NCBI RefSeq assembly: GCF_019303475.1
Contig: NZ_JABLSI010000003.1
Coordinates: 98,422 to 162,421, forward strand
Source: Streptomyces sp. JJ38
GTDB lineage: Bacteria; Actinomycetota; Actinomycetes; Streptomycetales; Streptomycetaceae
Direction of reading: 5' to 3'
Length of the DNA stretch: 64,000 nt
Shown here: positions 44,967-53,408 of the stretch, piece by piece
Layout: each line of letters opens with the position of its first letter
Position numbering within the stretch: the first letter of the stretch is position 1
Position numbers and translations under genes: made by a program
Notes under the pieces: model-generated
What the model was told of the DNA's origin: nothing
The model's input: the letters and a program-made list of their open reading frames with translations, nothing else
The model's database searches: none

Positions 44967-45731
44967 TCAGCGGTCGCGGGAGTAGGCGATTCGGGGGTCA
45001 ACGGGCCGGACCGCCGCAGTGGTGACGGCGGAGGCGGGGTCCGGTGCCTTGCCCGGAATACAGGCACGGGCCGGGCTGGCGGTGAGCGCGGCGGCGCACA
45101 TCGGAGACGCACGAGCGGGAACGTGGCCGCGCTCACGGCCAGCTGCCGGCGTGGCAGCAGGGCGGGGCCGGGCTGTCACCTCTTGAGCGAGGCGGGGCTG
45201 CACTGCGACTTGGAGCCCCGAACGGTGCAGGGTCAGCGTGGCGTCGGCCACTTTCCCCAGCGCATCGACGCGATCGGTGGTCGTGGGGAGTGTGTAGATG
45301 TCCAGGCTTGCGTTGTGCCGCCAGCCGTGCTCCTCCAGTGCAAGCGCGTTGAGGCCGGAGACACGGTCGTCGAGGGCCGCGACGATGCCGAGCTTTGGGT
45401 GATCGGCGAAGGCGACGTCGGGGTCACTGAGCGGACCGCGGTCGCGGACGGGTGTCGTCCCGGGCGCCAGCGCGGGGTCGAGTGCGGCGTCCACGTCGAC
45501 CCGGTATCCGGCCTGGCGTAGCAGCGCGACTGCTCGGGTCGTACGGGCTTGTCCGTCACGGTTCTGGTCGGCCAGCGCGTACAAGGTCGGCTGGTCGGGG
45601 ACGGGATGGAAGCCGAATCCCTTCAGCATCCAGGTGCTGGCCGCGAGGTTCTTCGGATTCGCGGCGACGATGCCGTAGAGGGGGTGGTGGCCGAAGGCCA
45701 GGTCGGGCAGCACGGCGTAGTGGCTGGGCAT
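44967..45731 (-). CDS. Hypothetical protein with an internal duplication
   Basis: This 254-residue protein shows two related blocks: PDLAFGHHPLYGIVAANPKN...WMLKGFGFHPVPDQPTLYAL (about 7-55) and PDVAFADHPKLGIVAALDDR...LALEEHGWRHNASLDIYTL (about 105-155). Each has a PD[LV]AF..HP.[YL]GIVAA core and a [FW]-rich end, and a helical segment (RTTRAVALLRQAGYRVDVD) follows the first. A disordered tail ends the protein. The family is not recognised, but the duplication is clear by eye. Confidence 0.65.
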   Translation of the reverse strand: MPSHYAVLPDLAFGHHPLYGIVAANPKNLAASTWMLKGFGFHPVPDQPTLYALADQNRDGQARTTRAVALLRQAGYRVDVDAALDPALAPGTTPVRDRGPLSDPDVAFADHPKLGIVAALDDRVSGLNALALEEHGWRHNASLDIYTLPTTTDRVDALGKVADATLTLHRSGLQVAVQPRLAQEVTARPRPAATPAAGRERGHVPARASPMCAAALTASPARACIPGKAPDPASAVTTAAVRPVDPRIAYSRDR

Positions 45732-45828
45732 GGCGGATCCGTCCGGGGTGGGTGCGGTTGCAGGTGCGGGCGACAGGCGGATCAGTTCTGGCGGTGCGGT
45801 ACATGGAGGGCTCCTGGGCGGTGGTTGG

Positions 45829-46418
45829 TCAGCGGCCGAGGGCGGGTGAGGGTCGCGCAGGCGGCGGCGCGGCACGCGCGGGGGACTCCATCTGCGGACC
45901 GGTCGGGAGCACGTGTTGCCCGACCGACAGCGAAGGGGTGAGAGCGATACTCGCCCGAGATGGAGCGGAGGCGGGCGAGAGTAAGTTGGCGGCGCGCTCC
46001 TGGGCGGATGGTTCCTGCTCCTGGCGTGGCGGAACGCCAAGCTGGTCCAGGCGGGCGTCGACGGCGGTGAGGAGATCCGGCACGCTGCCGCCGCGGTGCG
46101 CATGCGGACCGTCGGGCTCGGAGTCGTAGATCACTTCGTACACGGCAGGCTCGGTGGACCAGTGGCGGGTAGCCATCCAGCTCTCGGGGTACTCGGGGGT
46201 CTGGGAGGGCGGCTCCTGCGGGGCGAGATGATCAGTGAACTGCCGTCGGGAAGCTCGGCGTGGACGATGTAGTCGCTGAGGCCGTACTCGATGGTGCACT
46301 CCAGGCCGCGCTGCCCGAGCGCGGAACGGAGGGCGGCGTGATAATGGCCCGGATCGGACGAGGAAGCTGGGGCCCAGGCACTGGTCCCGGCGAGGGCTTG
46401 CAGGCTTTCGTGGTGCAT
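45829..46418 (-). pseudogene. Hypothetical plasmid-type gene, probably frameshifted
   Basis: From ATG 46418 the frame reads SLQALAGTSAWAPASSSDPGHYHAALRSALGQRG, YIVHAELPDGSSLIISP and then turns to low-complexity Arg/Pro until 46131. A different frame, joined at the CCCC run near 46226, reads QEPPSQTPEYPESW and VYEVIYDSEPDGPHAHRGG, then VPDLLTAVDARLDQLGV, ending at 45829. One missing C would unite them into a single protein of about 195 residues. Alternatively they are two overlapping genes, with ATG 46176 starting the second. Confidence 0.55.
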
Positions 46419-46550
46419 GAGGTTCTCCGTTGCCGAACGCCCCGGCCCGACGGCGCGAGCCCCCGGGAGCGTGGAGCTTGAAGGGGTGTGGTGGTCCATG
46501 AGGATCCGGTTATCGGGCGGCTTGGTGCTGCCGTGACTCCGTGCTATGGG

Positions 46551-47249
46551 TCAGCGTGAGCGACCGGGGGTCGGCGGATGCGATGCCGGGGGGAACGGGG
46601 GTGAAGTGGGCGGCACAGCATGGGTGTTGTGAGTGGACCGGGTCAGGGCGACGCGCGCCCGTTCGGTCTGCGCCAGCCGTTCGGTGTCCGCCCGGTGGGC
46701 CAGGTATTCACCGGCGCGCACCAAGGCCGCACCTTGGTAGCCCAGTTCGTGTGCGTGGTGCCAGCCTTCGGTGTTGCGGTGCTCCTCGGCGCGCTCCTGG
46801 TAGAGGTGGAGCACGCTCGGCTGCGAACCGTCCATGAGCGCCATGACGCCGTCCCATTCGTGCCTCAGCTCCTCCGCCCGGAGCAGGGTGGTGTCGATCC
46901 CGCGCAGCCGGCGGAGGTCGTCACTGATCGGTCCCTCGATATAGTCGGGGCCGTCGGCGGCGGCGCGGACCCCGCCCAGCACCTCGGGTCCGTGGTCGAG
47001 GAAAACTTCGGCGTGCTTCCACGCTTCGGCGTCCCGCTTTGCCTTGCCGTCCCCGTAGACCTTGTCGTCCAGCGGCCAGCCTTCCGCGTCGCAGAGGGAG
47101 TCCGAGACCGCGTCCCAGGCGTTGGACGCCTCGTTGATGCCGGCGGCGGCCGAGGCCAGTGCCGGGAGGTGCCGTCGCCAAGCCAAGGGGTCGGTGGCCC
47201 GCGACGGCTGGTTGTCACCGGAGGAGGGAGGAGTGGCAGGAGCAGACAT
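46551..47249 (-). CDS. Hypothetical protein
   Basis: This 232-residue protein has a helical core (RHLPALASAAAGINEASNAWDAVSDSLCDAEGWPLDD, RRLRGIDTTLLRAEELRHEWDGVMALM) and a repeated ERAEEHRNTEGWHHAHELG helix, with a disordered tail. AAGGA precedes ATG 47249. Conserved in position next to the VirB4 gene, but not recognised. Confidence 0.6.
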   Translation of the reverse strand: MSAPATPPSSGDNQPSRATDPLAWRRHLPALASAAAGINEASNAWDAVSDSLCDAEGWPLDDKVYGDGKAKRDAEAWKHAEVFLDHGPEVLGGVRAAADGPDYIEGPISDDLRRLRGIDTTLLRAEELRHEWDGVMALMDGSQPSVLHLYQERAEEHRNTEGWHHAHELGYQGAALVRAGEYLAHRADTERLAQTERARVALTRSTHNTHAVPPTSPPFPPASHPPTPGRSR

Positions 47250-47281
47250 GATCGATCCTTCTTGCTGTGCCGGTCGTTGGG

Positions 47282-48787
47282 CTATGCCGCCATACGGGCG
47301 TCGGTGTCGAACAGCTCCCGCTCGGCCGGGTGGAGGATGTGCTGAGTGATGAAGGAGCGGCCGGCGACCTTCCACAGACCTCGGCCCTTGGTCAGGGCGG
47401 ACACAGCCTGGGTCTCGACGCCGGTCAGGCCGAGCAGCGACGCGGCGGCGGCGAGCTGGTCGGGCTCCTGGCGGTAGATGATGCGGGTGGAGCAGTCGGC
47501 CAGCAGGCCCTCGGCCAGGACTCGGCCGCGCGAGCCGACGTCGCCCGCCGAGAGCAGGTCCGACAACCGGTGGATCACCATCAGGTTCGCGATGCCCAGC
47601 CCCCGGGAGAGCTTCCACTGGCTCTGCATCCGCTCCAGCAGCCCGACGTGCCGCATCAACCTCCACGCCTCGTCGTAGATCACCCACCGACGTCCGCCGT
47701 CGGGGTCGGACAAGGCTGACTCCATCCACGCGCTCGCACACGTCATCGCGAGCACCAAAGCCGTGTCGTCACCGGAGCCGCCGAGACGGGAAAGGTCGAT
47801 GGACAGCATCGGTGTGCTCGGATCGAACGACACGGTGCTCGGCGCGTCGAACATGCCGCTCAGATCGCCGTGCACGAGACGCCGCAGGGCGTGCGCGAGG
47901 TCCTGGGCGGCCGAACCGAGGTGCCCCGCTTGGTGGCCGAGGGCCTGGTCAAGACGCTCGTGGGAGCTGAGTACGTGCGCGATCTCGCCGAGCAGCGGCA
48001 CCGTGCCCCGGGCGGCGGTGTCAGCGACGACCAGGTCCAGGGCCAAATCGAGGGCGGTGTGCTCCATCGGCAGCAGATCGCGCTTCAGCACGGTGCGGGC
48101 GAGGCCGGCCAGCAGCAGCAGGCGCCGCTTGCGAACCTCCGTAAACCAGTCCTCCTCGCTAACGGAGGCGGGCCGGGCCGGGGCGTCCAGCGGGTTCAAC
48201 CGGCCAGGGAGCCCCGGGCCCAGGGCGATGCTGTAGCCGCCGAGGGCCTGCGAGACACCGGTCCACTCACCCTTGGGATCGCAGGGGATGTAGATCCGGT
48301 AGCCGTGGGCGATCGACCGGGTGGCGATGGATTTCGCCAGCGCCGACTTGCCCATGCCGATGATCCCGGCCAGGACCGCATTGGGGTTGGTGAAGCCCTC
48401 GATCCGGCCGCTGTTGTAGAGGGAGAACGGGTCGAAGCAGAAGGCCGCCTCCGCGTGCACGTCGCGGCCGATGAACACCCCTTCGGCGCCCAGGCCGCCC
48501 TCGGCGACGAAGGGGTAGGCGCCGCTGGCTGTGGCGGTGGTCATCCGGTGGGCGGGCAGGTCGAGCTTGCCGCCGCGGGCGGAGGCCGGACCGGGGCGAC
48601 CAGCGAGCGGGTAGGTGGGCCGCAGATCCGGGTCGAGAGACTGCTCGGCGCGATGCTTGGGCAGGGCTCCCGCGAGGCGTGCTTGGCGGCGGGCTTCGGC
48701 GAAACCGGCTCGGGCGGCCCGTTGCTCGGTGCGTGTCGTCTTGCGAGGTACGAACAGCGGTGAGGCGGTGGCGCGGGTGCGGGGCAT
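47282..48787 (-). CDS. VirB4-type T4SS ATPase (C-terminal ATPase part)
   Basis: This 501-residue protein has Walker A AGIIGMGKSALAKS (about residue 145), CDPKGEW, Walker B RRWVIYDEAWRLM and an LMVIHRLSDLLSAG sensor block, all as in VirB4/TraC ATPases. The N-terminal VirB4 domain is absent and corresponds to the neighbouring SCO6880-like gene, so VirB4 is split here, as in other actinobacterial T4SS operons. It energises pilin/channel assembly at the membrane. Confidence 0.88.
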   Translation of the reverse strand: MPRTRATASPLFVPRKTTRTEQRAARAGFAEARRQARLAGALPKHRAEQSLDPDLRPTYPLAGRPGPASARGGKLDLPAHRMTTATASGAYPFVAEGGLGAEGVFIGRDVHAEAAFCFDPFSLYNSGRIEGFTNPNAVLAGIIGMGKSALAKSIATRSIAHGYRIYIPCDPKGEWTGVSQALGGYSIALGPGLPGRLNPLDAPARPASVSEEDWFTEVRKRRLLLLAGLARTVLKRDLLPMEHTALDLALDLVVADTAARGTVPLLGEIAHVLSSHERLDQALGHQAGHLGSAAQDLAHALRRLVHGDLSGMFDAPSTVSFDPSTPMLSIDLSRLGGSGDDTALVLAMTCASAWMESALSDPDGGRRWVIYDEAWRLMRHVGLLERMQSQWKLSRGLGIANLMVIHRLSDLLSAGDVGSRGRVLAEGLLADCSTRIIYRQEPDQLAAAASLLGLTGVETQAVSALTKGRGLWKVAGRSFITQHILHPAERELFDTDARMAA

Positions 48788-48813
48788 GATCGTTTCTCCA
48801 GGTGAGGGGTGGA

Positions 48814-49266
48814 TCAGCGGCGGACGAGGCCGGTGAACGGCGCGTGCAGGTCGGTCGGGGTGGCGCGCCGCCGCACGAGATGCGTGGTGCGCTGGTGGCG
48901 CTGGCAGATGGTCAGTACCGGTGCCCCCTCTGGAAGGCCGGCCTGGCATGCCTCCGGTCCGGGGATCTCGCCGGAGTCCGGCCGGGGCGCCGCGTGGTAG
49001 GCGGCGTGGAGGTGCTCGGCGGCCTGCCAGATGCGGGTGCGGGCGGTGCGAAGCTGGTCGCCCTCGATGGCGACGAGCTGCCCGGTGCGACCGGCGTGGG
49101 CGTCGAGTAGTCCGTACAGCGAGACGAGGTGGGCGTGCAGGGCGTCCAGCTCGGCGCGAGTGGTGACCAGCGGGCCGCCCGGGAGGTTGAGTGCGCGGTG
49201 GAAGTCGAGTGCGGCGGTGGCGAAGGGCACGAAGTCCTGCGCGGTCGGCCTGGCGGTGCGGGACAT
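48814..49266 (-). CDS. Hypothetical protein between the two VirB4-related genes
   Basis: This 150-residue helical protein (FATAALDFHRALNLPGG, LDALHAHLVSLYGLLDAHAGRTG, RTRIWQAAEHLHAAYHAAP) ends in a basic segment with TICQRHQRTTHLVRRR. Its position is constant between the SCO6880-like and VirB4 genes, implying a conjugation role. Not recognised. Confidence 0.6.
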   Translation of the reverse strand: MSRTARPTAQDFVPFATAALDFHRALNLPGGPLVTTRAELDALHAHLVSLYGLLDAHAGRTGQLVAIEGDQLRTARTRIWQAAEHLHAAYHAAPRPDSGEIPGPEACQAGLPEGAPVLTICQRHQRTTHLVRRRATPTDLHAPFTGLVRR

Positions 49267-49291
49267 GAGGGTGCTCTTTCGGAGGGGAGGA

Positions 49292-50758
49292 TCAGGCAGC
49301 GAGCGCGAGCGGCAGGGCGGCGGCGGTGAATGCCTCGGCCTGCTGCCAGGTCAGGGGCCGGAGGTCGAGCTGGGCGCCGACGGCGGCGGTCTCCACGACG
49401 GCACAGGCGGTGCGCAGGTCTTCCTCGGTGTCGGCCGAGACGGTCAGCAGACCGGTCAGGGCGACGTCGGCATGCCCGGCGATGAGCTGGCGTTCGCGGG
49501 ACTTGATGTCCTGGTACTCGATCGAGTCGGCCTCGGAGTCGACCTGGCCGCGCCGGGCGCGCTCGGCGGCGGCGGCGATCACGCTGGACTTCTTGCGCTG
49601 TACGTCGCGCAGGGCGGCGTCGAGGCTCTTCGGCTCGTAGGAGAGCGACAGCGTGCGCCGGACTCCGCCGGTGAACAGGAGCTGGTGCAGGAAGCCGGCG
49701 CTGGTCTCGGTGCGCGGCCAGTTCTCCACCCAGTAGGTGGCGTGCACGGCGGAGTCGGTGGCGATGTGGTCCGCCTTTTCGACGACCACGACGGGGCCAG
49801 CGGCGGCGGGCTCGGCCTCGGGGCGGCCAGCCGTGGACCAGCGGTCGAGTGTCGCGAGCGCCTTCGGGTCGTAGGAGGTGCGCACCACGGCGGCGATCTC
49901 GCGGGCGGTGAGCCAGCCGGTCGGGGTGAGCCCGGCGGTCCGCGCCGCCTGGTCGAACGTCGAGGTGAGCTGGGCGAGGACGCTGAAGGCACCGGTGAGA
50001 CCGCCACCGGCCTGGTTGATCAGCCGGCGAGCCGCCTTGGTATCCAGGGACACCGCGACGTACGCCTCGTGCGGGGCGGCTGCGGGGCCGGCGCTCTGGA
50101 TCAGCTCGTTGTAGATCGCGCCGGCCATCGGGGTGTCGGGTCGGCCGTGCTCTTCCCAGTAGCGGCGCAGCGCGTCGCCGGAGTCGGGGACGGTGCGCTC
50201 GATCACCTGGATGCGGGCGATCTGTCCGGTGCGGGCGAGGGCTGCCAGCGCGCGTCCCCAGCTGCCGACGTTGGCCTGCTGGGTGCCGGGGTCGAGCAGG
50301 GCGTAGGCGCGGGAGGAGACCTTGGCCACTGCGGTCAGCGTTCCGGTGTGGGGGTTGTGGACCGCGCCGTACTTGCCGTCGGGAGCGGTGGTCACGCGCA
50401 GGCTGGCAGCGGTGCCGGGAAGGTGGAGCAGTCCCTCGCGGGTCGGTCGGCGGGAGGGCCGGGTGAGCCAGACGAGCTGGCCTCGCATCCGGCGCAGCAC
50501 GTATCGGACGACGATCGGGGCCCAGTCCGCCAGCGCGCGGCCTCGGTGGCGGACGAAGACGAGCAGGGCGATGACCGCCCACAGCGGAATGAGCTGGAGA
50601 GCGCCGACCACCCCACGGGCGAGGATCACGGCGAGAAGGAGAAGGCCGGTGAGCCCGGCGACGACCAACTGGGGAACGGTCAGGCCGAGCAGGACGCCGC
50701 GCCTGCTGCGGTGGGGGAACTTCACGGTGGGCGTAGAGGGCTGGTGCTTGCCGGACAT
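49292..50758 (-). CDS. SCO6880-like T4SS protein (PrgI/VirB3 plus VirB4-N-like)
   Basis: This 488-residue protein has two N-terminal hydrophobic helices (LLGLTVPQLVVAGLTGLLLLAVILA and LIPLWAVIALLVFV), as in PrgI/VirB3. A large soluble region then resembles the VirB4 N-terminal domain: LRVTTAPDGKYGAVHNP, RIQVIERTVPDSGDALRRYWEEHG and SVLAQLTSTFDQAARTAG. It lacks Walker motifs. The size and layout match SCO6880-family proteins of Streptomyces conjugative elements. It probably pairs with the downstream ATPase to form a functional VirB3/VirB4 unit. Confidence 0.85.
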   Translation of the reverse strand: MSGKHQPSTPTVKFPHRSRRGVLLGLTVPQLVVAGLTGLLLLAVILARGVVGALQLIPLWAVIALLVFVRHRGRALADWAPIVVRYVLRRMRGQLVWLTRPSRRPTREGLLHLPGTAASLRVTTAPDGKYGAVHNPHTGTLTAVAKVSSRAYALLDPGTQQANVGSWGRALAALARTGQIARIQVIERTVPDSGDALRRYWEEHGRPDTPMAGAIYNELIQSAGPAAAPHEAYVAVSLDTKAARRLINQAGGGLTGAFSVLAQLTSTFDQAARTAGLTPTGWLTAREIAAVVRTSYDPKALATLDRWSTAGRPEAEPAAAGPVVVVEKADHIATDSAVHATYWVENWPRTETSAGFLHQLLFTGGVRRTLSLSYEPKSLDAALRDVQRKKSSVIAAAAERARRGQVDSEADSIEYQDIKSRERQLIAGHADVALTGLLTVSADTEEDLRTACAVVETAAVGAQLDLRPLTWQQAEAFTAAALPLALAA

Positions 50759-50895
50759 GGTGGTTCCAGACGGTGGGAGCGGGCGGAGGGCGGGGTGCGC
50801 GGCGCTCTTCTGGGCGTCAATGCGAAGCCTTCCTACTGTTCGGGGGAAGTGGGGGCGGGCCGTGGAGTGCTGCCCGCCCCCGGGGACGTGGTGGG

Positions 50896-52305
50896 TCAGG
50901 AACCCGACGGCGGCTGGGTGCGGTACACCCAGTTGGTCGGCGTCGAAGAGCCGGTGGCCGATGGTCCGGACGCGGACACCGGAGTGCCAGAGGCCGAAGG
51001 GGCGGGACCGGCTGGCGGCATGGAGGTCATGTCGCCGCGCGGAGCTGATGCGCCTGCCCGGTGACCGGAGCCGCCCGCAACGCCCCGGACCGTCACCTCG
51101 GACCCTTCCGGTTCGTCCTTGCCGGGTCGCGTGATCAGCGGCGGGATTCCGGGGCGCTGGATCAGGGCGCGGCCCTTGTCGCCGGTCGCGTTCGGGGTTT
51201 CGCCGTACCGGAAGCGGGTCTGCTGCTTGGGCGGTCCGGCGTCGATGCCCTCCTTGCTGAGGTTGCCGCCGGAGGGGTTGATGCCGGAGGCGACGCCATC
51301 GGTTCCTGCACCAGGAACCTGGTTCGGGCCCTGCGGGGCGGGGGCACCGGTGCCGGACCGCAGTGCGAGGCTGCCTGCGGTCTTCGCCGCTCCTGCGGCG
51401 ACCGCCATGCCGGCGACGCCGGTGCGGTGCATGTCGTCGTGGCCCCCGCCGTCGCTCGCCCAGTGGACGAACTTGTACGTCGCGTAGGGGCAGAGCAAGA
51501 CGAGGACCATCACGACGATGCCGGCCATCGCGTCGGACAGGGCTGCCATTCCGTCGCTGGCGTCGCTCTTACCCATGGCGGAGACGCCGATGAGGAAGAC
51601 GACGGTCATCAGGAGCTTGGAGACGATCAGGGTGCCGGTGGCCTCCATCCAGCCGCGCCGCCACCGCTTGGCGACCTCCCAGCCGCCGCCGGCCCCGGCG
51701 AACACCGCGACCGCGACCATGATCAGGACGCCGACCTTGCGGGCGACCATCACGCCCCAGTAGAGGAAGGCGCCGATCGCGCACCCGAAGGCGACCAGCG
51801 TGGGAACGCCCCAGCCGAGGCCATACATGGCCCCCATCTGGTCGACCTTGATCACGCGGCGGATCGCGTCGTCGATCGAGGTGTTGGCGGCTTTGAAGAG
51901 GCCGTCGGACAGCGCGTCGACCACGGTGATGGCGACGGTGGTGAAGGCGATGGCGGAGAAGCTGAACAGGACTCCGGTCATGGTGCCGAACGCCGCCTTG
52001 GCGAGGGCGCGTTCGTCGCGGCGCCAGGCCGCGGTCATGAGCTGGATGCAGAAGATGCCGACGGTGAGGGCGAGGCCGATGGGCAGCAGCAGCTCGTAGT
52101 TGTCCCGGAACCATCCGGCGTTGAGGTCGATGGCCGTCGTTTCGTTGACAGCCTTGGCGGCCAAATCGGCCGCGCTGGCCGCCAGCTCGCCCGCCGACTT
52201 CGCGATCCACGCGCCGAGGCCGTCAGTGACGGTGCCGGCGGGGTTGGTGGCGAAGTCGACGGCGCCGCACACCTTGTCCATCAGCGGGAAGTCGCAGACT
52301 CCCAT
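50896..52305 (-). CDS. VirB6/TrbL-like polytopic membrane protein
   Basis: This 469-residue protein has about six or seven hydrophobic segments between residues 70 and 310, including YELLLPIGLALTVGIFCIQL, FGTMTGVLFSFSAIAFTTVAITVV, GVLIMVAVAVFAGAG, LLMTVVFLIGVSAM and AGIVVMVLVLLCPYATYKF. A Gly/Pro/Ser-rich cytoplasmic tail of about 150 residues follows. This is the standard form of VirB6/TrbL in Gram-positive T4SS. GGAGGT precedes ATG 52305. It forms part of the inner-membrane channel. Confidence 0.82.
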   Translation of the reverse strand: MGVCDFPLMDKVCGAVDFATNPAGTVTDGLGAWIAKSAGELAASAADLAAKAVNETTAIDLNAGWFRDNYELLLPIGLALTVGIFCIQLMTAAWRRDERALAKAAFGTMTGVLFSFSAIAFTTVAITVVDALSDGLFKAANTSIDDAIRRVIKVDQMGAMYGLGWGVPTLVAFGCAIGAFLYWGVMVARKVGVLIMVAVAVFAGAGGGWEVAKRWRRGWMEATGTLIVSKLLMTVVFLIGVSAMGKSDASDGMAALSDAMAGIVVMVLVLLCPYATYKFVHWASDGGGHDDMHRTGVAGMAVAAGAAKTAGSLALRSGTGAPAPQGPNQVPGAGTDGVASGINPSGGNLSKEGIDAGPPKQQTRFRYGETPNATGDKGRALIQRPGIPPLITRPGKDEPEGSEVTVRGVAGGSGHRAGASAPRGDMTSMPPAGPAPSASGTPVSASGPSATGSSTPTNWVYRTQPPSGS

Positions 52306-52333
52306 GGGTCGTACCTCCGTTCTGGGGCGAGGG

Positions 52334-53014
52334 TCAGGGCGCGACGGACGGCATGACGCCGACCAGGGCGCAGGGGCGGTCGGGTCGGCACTGGACCGCG
52401 AGGGTGGTGGAACGGCTCTCCGCGCCGCCGGCGGGTGAGCCCTTCCAGCGAATCGACTGCTTGCCGGAGACCGTGACGGCGTAGACGTACGCCTGAGTGA
52501 TCGCCCCGGGGTCGTCCTGGAGGGCCTGCGTGAAGGCGTGCGGGAAGTGCCCCTCATTGATCTTGGCGGTGGCGACCTGCTTGTTGGCGGCCATCTCCTT
52601 CCACAGCACGGGTGAAGGGATCACCTTGTCGACGGAGGCCGAATCGGCGTACTTCGACTCCGTGGTCAGCCAGCCGCGCAGCGCCTTCCGGAGCTCCGGC
52701 TGCGAGTACGCCCGGGTGTCGTACGACCACAGCGCTGCTGCGGCTGCCTTCCCGTACGTGATCGGATCATGGGTCTTCGGCGGAACGGGGAGAGCGCGGG
52801 GCCGGGTAGGCGGTCCGGACGGCGCCGCGGACGACGTGGACGCCGGGGACGAACTCGGCGGTGGCGCCGCAGTATCGGAGGGGCTTCGGCCCTCGCGGGT
52901 GAGGTAGGCGACCAGGCCGGCGAGGGCGACGAGCACCGCCAGGACAACGGTGCCGAGCAACGCCCGGCGGCGCACGCGAGATGCGCCGCCGGGGTGGGTG
53001 GAGTGCTGAGCCAT
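52334..53014 (-). CDS. Bitopic VirB8/TcpC-like T4SS protein
   Basis: This 226-residue protein has a short basic N-terminus, one membrane helix (ALLGTVVLAVLVALAGLVAYL, about 17-38), a Pro/Ser-rich linker, and an extracytoplasmic domain of about 140 residues (DPITYGKAAAAALWSYDTRAYSQPELRKALRGWLT... SGKQSIRWKG). That architecture fits the NTF2-like domain of VirB8/TcpC proteins. The assignment rests on architecture and operon position. It shares one base with the upstream pilin-like gene. Confidence 0.65.
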   Translation of the reverse strand: MAQHSTHPGGASRVRRRALLGTVVLAVLVALAGLVAYLTREGRSPSDTAAPPPSSSPASTSSAAPSGPPTRPRALPVPPKTHDPITYGKAAAAALWSYDTRAYSQPELRKALRGWLTTESKYADSASVDKVIPSPVLWKEMAANKQVATAKINEGHFPHAFTQALQDDPGAITQAYVYAVTVSGKQSIRWKGSPAGGAESRSTTLAVQCRPDRPCALVGVMPSVAP

Positions 53015-53322
53015 CAGTGGACCTGCGTCCCGAGCGTCGAGAAGAAGGCGACGACGCCGTTGGCCGCACCGAGCAGAAGGGCCGCGCCCGCGCTGACCAG
53101 CACGCCCTTCTTGCCGTTTGCCTCGGCCTGGTGGCCGCCCGAGTGATGGCCCCAGGCCCACACGCCGGCGCTGACGGCGAGGGCGCCCACCACGGCGATG
53201 AGCCCGAAGAGGTTGATCGAGCCCATCACCTGCTTGAGGACGTTGAGGCCCGGCAGCCCGCCCTCGTTCGGCTTGATCCCGGGATCGTAGGCGAGCTGTA
53301 TGACCTGGTCAGCGAGATACAT
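53014..53322 (-). CDS. VirB2-like (DUF6112-type) small membrane protein
   Basis: This 102-residue protein has two hydrophobic helices (INLFGLIAVVGALAVSAGVWAWG and VLVSAGAALLLGAANGVVAFF) joined by a short GHHSGGHQAEANGKKG loop. This is the topology of VirB2 pilin subunits, and similar small proteins begin actinobacterial T4SS operons. GGAG precedes ATG 53322; the in-frame ATG at 53349 lacks a site. It is likely the pilin or a channel subunit. Confidence 0.72.
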   Translation of the reverse strand: MYLADQVIQLAYDPGIKPNEGGLPGLNVLKQVMGSINLFGLIAVVGALAVSAGVWAWGHHSGGHQAEANGKKGVLVSAGAALLLGAANGVVAFFSTLGTQVH

Positions 53323-53408
53323 GGGGAACTCCAGTACGAATGAGTGCACGCCAAAGCCCGGAGGGGCGAACCAGCGGTGCGAGGAGAGGGGAGGAGGGGG
53401 AGCGCCGG

